Assembly (NCBI GenBank): GCA_003952965.2
Contig: RXIC02000016.1
Coordinates: 107,398 to 171,397, forward strand
Source of the DNA: Morella rubra
Lineage: Eukaryota > Streptophyta > Magnoliopsida > Fagales > Myricaceae
Direction: 5' to 3'
DNA length: 64,000 nucleotides
Shown: positions 37,969 through 50,071 of the stretch, piece after piece
Position numbering within the stretch: position 1 is the stretch's first letter
How the letters are laid out: each line of letters opens with the position of its first letter
Program-made: the position numbers and the translations under genes
Notes under the pieces: model-generated
The model's database searches: none
What the model was told of the DNA's origin: nothing
The model's input: the letters and a program-made list of their open reading frames with translations, nothing else

Positions 37969-40900
37969 ATGCAAGCTCTGCAACTGAGCAAGAGCACGAC
38001 GCTGATCTCTCGCGCTCTCTTCCTTGCTGCTTCCACTACCTCCTCCTCATGCCGAAGAATTTCCACTATCCCACACTTTCCGCTGTCGTCGCCCTCCTGT
38101 CTCACTGACATCAATCACCGGAGCGACACATGGCCATCCTCCCCCGCCACTAACCTCCTCCTTCGCACTCCTTGGTCCGCCACTCAATACCGCGGAGTCA
38201 AAGCCTACGGCTCCGATGTAACAACTTTTTCATGCTTAAATGGTTTTTTTTTTCCTAATATTGATTACGTTCGTTTGATCAAGGGATATGGGTCTGCTTC
38301 GAAATTGTATTGGTCCTAACTACTGGTTGCAGGTCAAAGTCGGAAACGTGATCGAAAAAAAAGGTCGCTTTTGCTTTGCTGACTGATGTTTTAATTCACA
38401 CATTCAATTGTTTCAGTTTTGATTGGATTTTTTTGGCTGTACTGTAATGTTGTACTGACAAAACTGATTCACTGAATTTGTAAATTTGCTGGCATATACT
38501 GGATTTCAGGCCGTATGTACCAGGTGATTAGGTTTCTATTAACGCAATAAGTCTGCTTCTGTTTTTTGGGGGGTTAAATAATGTTTTCTCGGTAAAGGAT
38601 TTAATCACCAGCTTCTAATATGTTGTTATCGTACTTGGTGTAGGTCCTTAAGACAGATCATTCCCATGAAGGAAGAGGCAAAGCTACAATAAAGGTTGTA
38701 ATTTTATGTATTTTTTTTTTTTTTGCCTTTTATGTTATTGTTGTGGCTAGAACATTAAGTGTTGGCTTTCTATTGTAGGTGGAGCTCCGTGACATTGAAA
38801 GTGGAAACAAAGTATCCCAGCGACTGGGTACTGATGAGAGCGTTGAACGTATGGATCTTTTGACATTTCCTGCTTGAATTAATAGCTCGAGATAACTGTC
38901 AGTTATCATTGGATATGAAGGTTTTGGATGGTGTTACTTCCCCTGCTTGTTTAATAACCTTGGTTTTTTTTTTGTGAGAGGGGATTCTGATCTAGTCAGT
39001 TGTGGCTATTTTTCATTGAAGACTTCTATGAGATATATATATAGGTTCAGTTAGAGTCGGGCATGACTTATATCTAGTGAGGGTCTTAAGCATGAGAACT
39101 TCATAGCATTGTTGGTTTTCATCCAGGCTTTGTAGGAATTGAAATGATTTAAGTATCATTCATCCACTTTTTTTTGAAGGATCAGAGTTGACCGTCCTAA
39201 ATGGGGGCTTTTCTCTGTTTATTTTTAATATTTTTATTCTATGTTAGCCCTCCAATGGGGCATTTTTTTTAATAGGGATGGGATAGGTGCGAGAGGGGGG
39301 AGAGAGAGAGAGCTTTAAGCAGTAATGATTAAATCTTGCCGTGCTTAAGCTCAATGCTCTCTTCCTGTAGGTAGGGAGAGAAGGAGAACTCAAGCTAAGT
39401 AGTGACTACCGAAGCTTGAAGTTATAGATTCTTTGCTCATATTAGAAGTCTATTTGCTTCGTGATTTTAGGTTTTTAAAGTCAACTAGTTAATGCTTGAG
39501 ACGCAGATAGAAAGTGAGTCTTGGGCCAGGTTTGATGGTTATGTTAGGATGGATTTTGAGCTGGTTTTAACTAGTAAAGGATTTAGTTCTATCACATAGA
39601 TCCACAAATGCTCATAAGTTAGCCAGGGCAAGGAACTCTCTCTTGGAAGTTTTCCTCCAAAATTGATCTCGAGTGTGCTACGGATGTCGGATGTGAGAGC
39701 TTGCAATATCCATAGTCATATGGAGTGGGAAATGAGAAGGATTGAAGAAAAAGTGTCAAATCCTGCATTGCATCCTCACCGAACTGGGGCTTATAATAAC
39801 TTCAAAGATCTTCAAAAGCAACTTTAACTTGTCCTTTTAGAGTATAGGCAGTAGTTTGCACATTCTTGGGGTGCTGCATGGGTCTTAAAAGAGAATCATC
39901 CAAATTTTTATTTCTCCTTGTTTTCCCCTCCTCTTTTTGGTTGTCTTACGTATTTATTCAGTGTTGCTTCTGTTACTTTTGTTCTCTCCCTGTATTTAAC
40001 TAGGATGAAATTAGCTGAACCTGTCTATGAATAATGCTGAAGGTGGCAAATTCTAAGCAATAAAATGTGAGTTAAACCCTGCTCAACAGGAGGTTTCTTG
40101 CATATCAATTTCCACGTTCTTTTGTTTTTTGACCAAATAACCAGCCTTTGAACTTTGTCATGCAACTTATATTAATTTTCTCATTTTAAATAATGATAAG
40201 GTTCTGAGTTGTTACGGACTATTTTAACTTAGCCTGCTGCAAGGGTTAACTATTATTCACTATCACTGCTAATTTTATAAATAAGAAGTCCAAAAATTTC
40301 ATGACTTCATTTAAGGTAATGTATTTTTAATTACTAATCAGTCCTGGAATTCTATATGGCTGCTTGCAGGGGTCTTTGTTCATGAGAAAACTTACATGTA
40401 TATGTGCACAGATCGCAGTGGCACTGTAGTGCTGATGGAGTGAGTTTATTGGTTTCTTTCCTGTCAATTTTTACTTTTGCTTTCAAACGACCATGCAGGT
40501 AAGGTCAAATATTTTTGTAAACGTTTACTGAATATTTGATCTCTTTTTATTGCTTATCAGTGTTGAAACATTTGATCAGTTGGAGGTGTCCCAGGAGTTG
40601 TTTGGCAAAGATGCAAAGTATTTACAAGGTGAATAACTATCGAGTACTAAGTATTATAGTGTTCATGATATACATTAGGACAAGGTGAAAGAATTCTAAA
40701 TATGGTTTGAGTTAAATGTATCTAATACTACCCGACCCCAAAGGATAGCCTTTCTGTAAACAGGCAATGGGCATAAAAAGTATGCAGTAGCTTAGGAAAT
40801 TTGGTTTGTAGTTTCTATTACAACTAGGCTCTTCAGTAGTCACCGTCTGGCCAACTTTCTATACCAATGCTTGCATCACAACTCTTGCACCACTGGCTCT

Positions 40901-43180
40901 TAACCATCTTGCGATTATCATTCGCTTTATGTAGTAGTGTCGACCTGCATAGCTCAATTGCACATCCGCCTTATTAATGGAGCAATGTTCCACTTGACAA
41001 TTGCTACTTATTTTCTAGTGAATGCTGCTTTAAATTAAAATTGACAGCTCCTCTTTTATTTCTATTCTCATGGTTTAGAAGTTAGGTGTCGTATGTTTTG
41101 AACCTAAAGGGGTATGCATACTTTCTATGTTAATGGGCATTTATTGAATGTTGGTAAATATTTGCTATTTTGTTTACATGATACTTCCCAGTACAACATC
41201 TATGTTATACTCTTAATACATTCAGTAGTACTGATACTTCTTGAGATGCTTTTTTTTTTTTAAAGAAGTTTTTTTATTTTCTTTCCCTCCTCCATCTCCC
41301 CCCATTCCTGATTGAGCACTTAGCATCCCTTTCATTATGAATTAATGCAATTGTTGCTCTGGACTTTAATCAACTCAAGTATTCAATGTATTAACAGGTG
41401 ATATGAGAGTTACAGTACGGCTTTATGATGGTACACCTTTCTCTGCATCAGTTCCAAAACGTGTGACTTGTATTGTCAAGGAAGCACAAGAGTCTATGGC
41501 GGGAATTCCACCCCCTCCTAAGTATGTTTTATCATTCACCAATGACAGTTAATCAAAGAATTTTGGGGTTATCTCTTAATAGTTTTTCTGCACCCATAAA
41601 TTGACATGGATTTTAGTGATAGTCTAAATGAAAGGAGTTCACCTTCTTGATCATTTGTCTGCTTTTACTTGTTAGGCGATGTTTGGATATTAAATATTTT
41701 CAGCTTTTTAAGAATATTTTTCAAAAACTCAAAATTTTTACAACCAAACATTAAAATCTCAAAAATTTTACACGTATTCAATACTTTTTCATTAAAAGAA
41801 GAACTACCTCAAAATCTTCTCTCTCCTTTCTTTTTAACAAACTCTAATAAAAATCATTCTACAATCAAACATTCTTCAACTTTTTCACCAACTATTTTAC
41901 AAGCCCCATAAAAAGTCAAACTCAAAAATTTTGCTTGCCAAACATTATCTAAGTATAGAATTTTATCTTCTTTATCCACAGGGATAGGAAGGTTGTATTG
42001 GACAATGGCCTAATTCTTGAGGTAAGTTAAATATATTATTTAGCCCTCTATCTGTTCCAATGCTAAATTGTACACTTGTGTGCTATCAAAAGCAACGGAT
42101 GAAAGCAAGCAAAGTTTTTTGGCAAAAAGTACTGTGGGTTAATGATGTCGGAACAAAACTGTTCTTAATTTTCAGTATTTTACCACATTCGATCATTTCT
42201 AAGTCATGCTTTCTGAGAATATCTAGTATGGTGTCTTTTCACTATTGATTAGAAAGTTATTTTATTTTTCCATCATAGGTATCATAGAATGGTATTTGCT
42301 GATAAGCACGATATTGTCATATGGGCATTCTAGAATTTAATAAACTGATTAATTAAGACAGAATTGCGACTAAACTAAGCCTTCATGCATATAATCAAAT
42401 TAGATATGGGAGTTGCTCCTTGTGCATCCGTTGATAACTTTTTATAGGATCTATATCTGATGGGATGACCATTGTACCATCTCCCTCTACCAGCCCTTCA
42501 TGCATCTCAGATATCATGTTGATGACTGTAGCTATCCCATCCATTGAAATGTCATGCATTTGGACAGGGCATGATGAGGGTCCTGCATGATCTTCTTATA
42601 GGTAATATATGGGTACTGTGAAGCATCATGCAAGCCAAATTTAGAATTAATTTGGGATTTTAAACTCTTATGTCCATACGTTCCTCCAAATTAGGCTTTC
42701 GCTTGAGTTGCCTATGAAAAGAAACATGGTTCTTGACTGCTAATCTAGTTCAATTAATGTAATGAATGCCATCAAAGACAAGTAGCAACTGTAACATGGA
42801 GAAATATATCGCACATGATATATAGTGTCTGTGCGTAGCAGGGGAGGAGGGAGGTTTTACTCTTAAGCAGTTTGTGTCTTATCAACCTTTGTACTTTCCC
42901 AGGTACCAACGTTTGTCGTTGCTGGTGATGCTGTAGTTATTAACACTGAGACCGACACTTATATTGAAAGGTAAGTTTCTTTTGTTTCCAAAAGCTTGAC
43001 TGGGGTTTTGATTTACGGTACTTTGAGGTCATTTACTGGTGTAAGTGGTGGTTGAGCACCATGTAGATTGCAAGTAGGTACTGGATGCCAAAACAGGAGT
43101 TATTTAATGATTTTGCTGTAGATTCTGTTGCTGATGGAGTTGTATTTCTTTGCCCCATTTTTCTCAGGGCGAAGGGATAA
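37969..43180 (+). CDS. Elongation factor P family protein, organellar (probably mitochondrial)
   Basis: Predicted 265 aa from 11 exons: 37969-38217, 38333-38363, 38510-38523 (14 bp), 38644-38694, 38779-38848, 40370-40439, 40561-40628, 41398-41521, 41982-42021, 42903-42970 and 43168-43180 (13 bp). All have GT-AG borders and the summed length (798 bp) is in frame. EF-P binds ribosomes stalled at proline runs and promotes peptide-bond formation. Residues 1-80 are Ser/Arg-rich and acid-poor, like an organelle presequence. The N-terminal KOW-like domain follows (VKVGNVIEKKGRMYQVLK), then the OB domains ending DNGLILEVPTFVVAGDAVVINTETDTYIER. The loop that carries the modified Lys34 in E. coli EF-P reads HEGRGKA here, with Arg109 at the tip. 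It resembles At4g26310, so mitochondria are more likely than plastid. A partial copy of the 3' end lies 11 kb downstream. Confidence 0.9.
41672..41952. mobile_element. MITE-like insertion in EF-P intron 8
   Basis: About 280 AT-rich bases bounded by short inverted repeats: TTAGGCGATGTTTGG at the left and CCAAACATTATCTAA at the right. The interior includes many AAAATTTT-type stretches and no coding. The superfamily cannot be set because no clean target duplication is visible. Confidence 0.5.
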
Positions 43181-44206
43181 TATCTGTGCATGCTTTATTC
43201 CCAAGGAGAGATGGCTACCATGTATGCAAATATCGCGGACATATGCCTGTTACCATTGGTCGCCAATCTTCAATCTTGTGGTGGGCACGGGTCCAAATTG
43301 CTCTTACATTAGTATCTTTGTTTGAATCAGTGTGTTCCGTGAGGTGGAAAAGCAAACCAAGGCATGTTGCACGTCAGTTCAATAAAGACTAAATATTCAC
43401 ACCATACTTAAAATCTTTAAAATCTTTAAATTTTTTTCAAAACGAACATGCCTAAGTGTTGCATGTAGTTGACTCACCGTAGCCACTTTCAAATGGGCCT
43501 GGACATGGGTTGAGTTATGTTTTTGTTTTTGGAGCAAATTACTATTGATTAAGCAACATTAATAACCAAGCAATAATAAATGTGGCTGACACAAAATGTC
43601 CTGCTTTTTCCCCCGGTTTTTCTGTTTTGTTTTGTTAGTATTTTCTATATAAGTTTAAATTTCTTGGTTCTTTTGTTAGAGCCTCAAGCCAACGTAGATT
43701 AATTTTAGATTAATGGTTGCGGATTTTTCAATTAACTATAGCTTCATTTAGACATGATTGTATATATTTTGGAAAAAATAATTATGAGACATTTGTTCAG
43801 GTATGCCTGCTTCGTCGGAGAAGCTCACGGGTAAACCTAGCTACCAGAGAAATTTTCAGAGAGATTTTCCAGTACTTTTCTTTCCCCTCAGAACAAGGAA
43901 ATACACATGCATGCTAGGAACCATCCACTAGAACTTGGATTCCATGTCCCAACCAAGAGAGTTAGAGAGAATCCAAATACGTAAGACTCCTGTTTGTAAA
44001 TCACTAAAAATTTTGCCCCTGATGAATGCACAAAAGCAGCGTACCAAGAAACTCTCATAATTTGTTTCCTTATCTATAAAGTATCGAGGGATGATCACCT
44101 TATGGAATTGATTTCCCATAAGTCGAATTAATAGCTCTTAAATGTATACCTCAATGAAAGCTAATGGAAATGCTTGAAGATAGGAAGTCAAACACAACTG
44201 AAAATT
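43181..44206 (+). other. EF-P 3' UTR and spacer, later duplicated
   Basis: Sequence downstream of the EF-P stop. Parts of it (about 43,235-43,850) recur at 57,395-57,905 and 62,698-63,223, and more weakly at 63,806-64,000. It includes the conserved AAGCAACATTAATAACCAAG. No gene is recognisable. The segment before 44,206 is the 3' flank of the minus-strand TNL. Confidence 0.6.
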
Positions 44207-47200
44207 TTACATATCTTCCAAGGAAGACAATTTACAAATAGCATCCTCCAGAAGTGTACGGTTTTCGCGATCTATTAAAGACAATATGCGAAGTCCAGAC
44301 AAACTCCTAAATGATACTGGTAGTTCTTTTATGGCAGTCCCCTTCAGATAAAGAAACTTCAAAGATGTCATGCTTCCAACAATGTTTGGAAACTTCTCGA
44401 GCTTTGTACAACCAGAAAGACGAAATTCTTCGAGAGATTCCAAGCTAATCTCATCTGGGAGGCTTTCAAGACTTCTGCAATTGTGCAGATTCAGTCGTTT
44501 GAGCTTTATGAGAATTCCAATGGATTGATCAACCTTAGACAAACTTGAACAACCTTCAAGATCTAGTATCTCAAGTTTTGGAACTCCAGCGAAGTATGGT
44601 ATCTCGATCAAGTTCTGAGAGCCACTCAAGTTAATGCGTTTCAAGTTGCCTAAACTCTGTAAATATAAAAATAGTTGAATAAAATTAAATGATAACAGGC
44701 ATATTTAAAAAGAATAAGAAGAAGAGGATTAATACATATTTACATAATGAATAATCGTACCTTGGATCCATCCCACAATCGTTCGATACCACTACAGGGC
44801 ATGCTGAGTTCAACAAGGTTGCCTAGTAGATCCCAACTGATTGGCATGGATATTTTAGGATATCCAAACCATTCCAAAAGAGATAATTTCGATGTTGTCA
44901 TGGATTTTGAAGGATCTCCAAGCCATTCTACGATGCCCAACTCTTGATGAAGTTCAGAATAAGGTTTTGCAATACTTTTGTTGCCAATCCTAAGAAGCCT
45001 TAAGCTTTTCATCTTTGAGAAAGCTTCAATACTCAATTGTTCTTTGTTTGGAAAAGAGAAATGTATAACCATTCCTTCAATAAGATCAGTTCCCTGCAAA
45101 TAAAGAATAATAGTTTACATGGTCTGGCAATCTTGAAAGTTAATCTTGATTTGGGCTTAAGAGTAAAAGATGAGCTTCAAACTTTGTCTTGGCCAAATGG
45201 AGAATGAAACTTTTCTAGAGAGTTCCATAAAACTTTAGAAAAAAGAAGATTAACAATTTTCTAGAGAATTCTATAAATCTCTAGAATAGGAAACTAGAGC
45301 AACCACTTCCTAGATAGTTCTATGAAAATATCTATAGTTGAGTAGCAAAACCTTTTCTAGAAAGTGCTACAAAAATATTTAGAGAGTAATAAATATCTCC
45401 AGTTTTTCTAGAAAGTGTCATAGAAATCTCTAGACTTTTGTTGAAATGTGCGGCTAATATTAAATTTGTAAGCCAATATAAAGGGGTAAAGTACGTCCTA
45501 CCATTTTGTACAACCCACACAAGCTAAAAAAAAGGCCAAGTCTGAGAAATAAAAATGTGTTCTTCCATATCCCTCCTCACTATCTTCCAAATTTCTATTC
45601 CAACAGACACAAGAACTTACATAATTAAGAGGAAATAGTTTGAAAATCTATATCAAGTCTAGAATAGTCCACTTACAGAATCAGTCTTTAATACATGAAC
45701 AACATCCTCAAAACGCCACAATCTTGTACGCATACCGGGCATCTTTTGATGACAAACTATTTTTCGACCCATTTCTTGCAGCAAATCATGCATCTTGATC
45801 ACTCTATCGGATGAGATGGTTATAAGAGATCTGTCGATAAGAACCTCTATATTGTATAGAGGATGATAACCAAAACTCTCTAGTATACCCTGCAGGCTAT
45901 GATCTAGGACCTCCCCTTTGAAGAAACATGCAATATCCAAAAACAAATTTTGTTGTTTATCATCTAATCCATCAAAACCTACTTGAAGTACTTCTAAAAC
46001 CTGTCTTGGAGGATTTTCCTGAAAATATTTCAAGGCACTTCTCCATACCTCTGTTGGTTTCTCAAACAAAAAGCGACCTACAACTTTAAGAGCTAAAAGA
46101 AGACCTTGAGCATAACTCAAAAAGCCTTCACACAAATCCTTATAATTTTCTTTAGGATGAGGTTCCTTGAAGGCTGACAAAGAAAAGAGTTGCAAAGCTT
46201 CCTCACCACCCATCTCCTGAACCTTATAGCTATAAATATCTTTAACCCCATGTGTTTTCAACAGTTGGTTATCCTTGCTTGTTAAAACAATTCTACTCCC
46301 AGGACCAAACCATTCTTGGCTGCATGCTAATGCTTCAATTTGTTCACTTACATCCACATCATCAAGGACAATTAAAACCTGTTTACTGCGTAGTCTATTC
46401 TCTATCACATTAAGTCCCACATGGGCATTGAATCTTATACCCATTTCTTCTTCCATGATTTCAGAAAGGAGTTGTTTTCGCAAAGAACCCAGACCCTGTT
46501 TTTTAGCTTCTTCTCTTATACAACCAATAAAGCTGCTAGCTTCAAAGTGATATGAAACTCTATCAAAAATGACTTTTGCTAGAGTGGTCTTACCCACGCC
46601 ACCCATACCATGAATCCCAATAAAGCGAACATCCTGCTCATCCGACCCTATGCCAAGTAACTTCATCATTTCCTCTACACGGGCCTCTATCCCAACAAGT
46701 TCTCTAGACTTAATTGAGAATCTACGGATCAGTTCACTGAATATTCTTCTAGTGATTTGTTCCACAACAGTTGCTTCGTGCCTGTAAAATAATTAGACAA
46801 TGATCAATCCCCATACAAATGGAATGAATATATATATATGCCGTAGTTTTATAGGTTCTTTAATCGTCTATATATATATTTCTTAGTATCCCATTTTACT
46901 GTCCGTTTTACCTTTCATCTTCGTAGTGATGATGCTAATATTATACTATTCTGATCAAGATATATGCAAAAGAAAAAGAAAAGGAGAAAGGAAAAATGAG
47001 AGAAAGGAAAGATATTGCATCTAACGCCCATCGTTTCAAATAGACATACACGATTATAATTTACATCGCAAAATGCTAGAAGTTTGTTTAGAAACTTTAC
47101 CTCTAGCTGAGAATGAAACTACTTTTGAACCAAAGGAAAAAACCTGACACTTTATCTGGTTCAGTCAGACTATAGAGAAGTAACTAAACCTTATCATGTA

Positions 47201-47880
47201 GATCCACGGACAGCACTCGGGCAAGTTTCAGCGTAGGATATGATCACGATGATAATGAAAGTTTGAACTAAATGATTTAGTTTGCTAAAGCTTCAAACTC
47301 TATGTATTTTAGCTAAAATAAGAAATCAACGTTACCCGTCTTTTAAAGGCCATCCGGCGATTGAGCTCACATTCGTCAAAGCGTCCCTCCAAGTTTGCTT
47401 CTTCTTTGCGTCAACCGTGGGGTCCTTGTCATGCTTATCAAAAGCTTCTGCAAAAGTACCCCTATGCTTTCGTACGTCGGAGGGATCCACGTGATAGAAA
47501 ATGGGAAAAACTCTAAGCCTGTTGTATCTCATGCATTCGATAATCTCGGCAAGTTCAATCAAGCAAAACGTCGAGAAAGCATAGCGTGGGGAGATGACGA
47601 CGACGGCGTATATGGATTCTTGTATTGCTTTCAAGAGCTCTTCGGTAACATATTTTCCTCGTGGAAGTTTCTCGTCGTCCCTGAATGCGAGAATGCCTTT
47701 CCTAATCAAAGCAGAGTATAGATGATCGATAAACCCCTTGCGGGTGTCGTCGCCGTAAAAACTGAGGAAAACTTCGTATTTCCAAAGAGGAAGAGGAGGA
47801 GAGGAAGAGGTGGAGGAGGCTATTTTTTTTAGCCTTTTGTTTTGGGAGGAGGAGGCTAATTGAGTGGTCATGGATTCCAT
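44207..47880 (-). CDS. TIR-NBS-LRR (TNL) resistance protein with short LRR region
   Basis: Predicted 810 aa from exons 47880-47336, 46781-45677, 45093-44761 and 44656-44207, with consistent phase. TNLs are intracellular immune receptors. The TIR domain (about residues 35-180) has YEVFLSFYGDDTRKGF and CLIEL, whose Glu109 matches the NADase catalytic Glu. The NB-ARC has P-loop GMGGVGKTT (about 240-248), kinase-2 LIVLDDVD, RNBS-B GSRIVLTSKD, an altered GLPL motif (GLLLALKV), and an intact MHD (IKMHDLLQEMG). The LRR part is only about 260 residues in two exons and ends SSLEDM-stop, much shorter than in typical TNLs of 1,000 aa or more. The duplicated copy ends at the same place, so this truncation predates the duplication. 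No frameshift is visible. It could encode a functional short TNL. Codon 1 is the ATG of MESMTTQLAS, also conserved in the two related copies. Confidence 0.88.
45200..45440 (-). repeat. Diverged minisatellite with TTCTAGA cores in TNL intron 2
   Basis: About five degenerate units of roughly 45-55 bp, each built round TTCTAGARAGT or CTAGATAGT and a following TCTAGA or near-match (about 45,211, 45,258, 45,309, 45,353 and 45,408). Some units contain TTCTAGAA, which matches the inverted nTTCnnGAAn core of a heat-shock element. The same array is in the second copy at 59,360-59,585. Confidence 0.55.
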
Positions 47881-47994
47881 TGAAGCTTGTTAAAGTCGGT
47901 GCTAGTTTGTAGACTTAACAGAGAGTGGGAGTGAAGGTGAGGGAAAGAGCTCAGAACAAAAAGAAGGTGAGGGAAAGAAGGCTTTGAAATTAAG

Positions 47995-48120
47995 GGAGTT
48001 CAGATAACGCGTTGCTAGCGTTTTCAGTATCTGCTGTCGGCCAAGTCTGAACTTTGAACAGGGCACTTGACAAGGAGGCAGGAGAAGGGGTAGTATTGTA
48101 AACATGGCAGACAGCAGATA
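47995..48120 (-). promoter_or_regulatory. TNL promoter block with conserved AACGCGTT motif
   Basis: On the minus strand, ATACTGAAAACGCTAGCAA then CGCGTTATCTGA lies about 130 bp upstream of the ATG at 47,880. The same CTAGCRACGCGTTATCTG block precedes the plus-strand TNL at 50,072 and the TNL pseudogene at 62,141, and recurs at about 62,560 on the plus strand. A promoter or leader role is inferred from this repeated position before TIR start codons. Confidence 0.5.
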
Positions 48121-48312
48121 GTGTGTTTGATTGTTAAAATTTTAGGAATGTTAAAATTTTAGGGTTTTGGATTTGTGAAAAAGTGAAGAGAGATGATTTT
48201 TAATATTTATTATAGTGAAAAGTAATGATGTGAAGAGAAGAAATAGATTATATTGTAATTTTTTATTGTGTTAAAATTTTAATAAGTGTAAAATTTTACA
48301 CTACAAACGCAC
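48121..48312. mobile_element. MITE inserted in the duplicated TNL promoter block
   Basis: 192 bp, AT-rich, with terminal inverted repeats GTGTGTTTGATTGTTAAAAT at the left and the complement of GTGCGTTTGTAGTGTAAAAT at the right. The flanks GGCAGACAGCAGATA and CAGGAAACGAG are contiguous in the paralogous block at 49,950-49,976 (GCAGATACAGAAAACGAG), which acts as an empty site. No target duplication is evident at the exact borders chosen. Confidence 0.7.
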
Positions 48313-50071
48313 CAGGAAACGAGCCGCCCCTTGACCTGAAAAAGCTAGCAACGCGTTATTAGGTTTGGTTATTATCAATTGCAGCAATATTATAGTCAGT
48401 CATGAGCAACGGTTAAGATTAACTCTCTATGATCCAAAGATTTAACATGCTACCACTTCAATTAAAAAATTTAACTCGTTTCAGCTCAAAAACCGACTCA
48501 TTTTAGCTCAAAAACATTGACCCGCTAATGCTCTTAGGTCTGGGGATCTCTTCTTCTTCTTCATGTCAGTCTCTTCTCCGTCGTGCCCTTCTCTTCCAGT
48601 GGATTTTGTTTCATCTGGTCGCAAGTGGTTCTGCCCAAGGGAGAACACGCACGGCTTCAGTCACTCATTTTTTGTGTACGGGTCGCATTCTACTGTTGGT
48701 ATTTTCCTACTCTTTTGCCTGACCTAAATTCAGCGAAGACTTTCGTGAGTTGTGACCAATTACATTTGGTTTTGGTGCTGCAATCTAAACCAACTTGAAG
48801 ATATTCATTCATGGTATAAAGCAACATTTCCGTAAAGTAATTGGAACACTTTGGAATATTACTTTTACAAGAAAGCTTTGTGGGTCACCCCTGACATTGC
48901 CCGAGTGACTGGCAATTGATTCAGACACACGGTAGTCTTTCCAAAACAATAGAGGAGGATGAATTCCAACTCTCTCTCTTGTCTATTCAGGTCATGCAAG
49001 TACATGATTATCCGGTGAGCTGTTTGCCACTCTAATTTCAGGATGGCACCAAAATTAATAGGTTAATAGTTTGTTAGTTTTCTTAATCGAAGAAAATTTT
49101 GTTGGCTTTTAAGAATAGGACGTTAAAGAAAAAGGGAGCAGTAAGGAGCTATTGTCTTTTAGTTTTTCTTGTTGGTTTGTTTTTTGTTTGTTTTGTTTTC
49201 TCCCTTCGTCCAACTGGAGTTTCCGTTTGTAGTTCTCAATATAAATATGCAACTTTTCATAAATAAAAAAAAAAAAAAAAGAAAAGCAAAACAACGAGCT
49301 GCATAGTGCATCTAATAGGTAACCATAAAAGAACAACTAAAATATTATAAATTTAGTCCACCACATAAGTAACCATAAAAGAAACCTATGACGCTTTATT
49401 TAGTTACTTTTACGAGGATGTTTAGGATATTTTCTCTATTCTCGTGCCCCATGTTTTGTTAAGCTTCCATATGCCTGGCTGTTATCAAATTACTAACCTT
49501 CTCTTGTGTAGGATGATTTTTTGCAGTGTACTTCTAAGTATACTTAGAGAATTTTACTGAGATGGAAAGGATCAATCTTAATATTATTAGACGAGGGTCT
49601 AATAGTACTTTTAAGTTGGAAGGTGAGTCGGTTGTTCTTCATTTGAACGGTTTGAATGGTTTTTAGACTTGTTTAATTATTTCTTTGGTTCGTATGTGCA
49701 AGTGACATGATGCAAGCAGACGACAGGAAGATAGTAAATATTTGAAGTCTTGAGTGGAAAGACGTCGAATATGTGTACGATTGATATAATCAGTACACAA
49801 CAATTAAAAGCTTTAGTATTAGTAAACAAACCGATTTCAAGCACAGAGAATATGAGTATTGGACAACTATAATTTCTGTTTGTTGTAAAGAAAGGGATCA
49901 AAAAAGAAAAGGACTTGCATATGTCCAAGCAGGGGTAGTATTGTAAACATGGCAGACCGCAGATACAGAAAACGAGTCGCCCCTTGACCTGAAAAAGCTA
50001 GCGACGCGTTATCTGCACACTGCACTCCCTTTAATTTCAAAGCCATCTTTCACTCACCTTCTTTAATTTCA
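48313..50071. other. Spacer between the head-to-head TNLs
   Basis: It begins with a promoter block copy (to about 48,360) and ends with another (49,930-50,040) that leads into the plus-strand TNL. The interior has no gene I can recognise. A poly-A run at 49,264-49,280 may be a retroposon tail. Confidence 0.5.

Noticed and set aside
37866-38114. Minus-strand frame over EF-P exon 1
   Set aside because: Antisense to a well-supported exon, with no family match.
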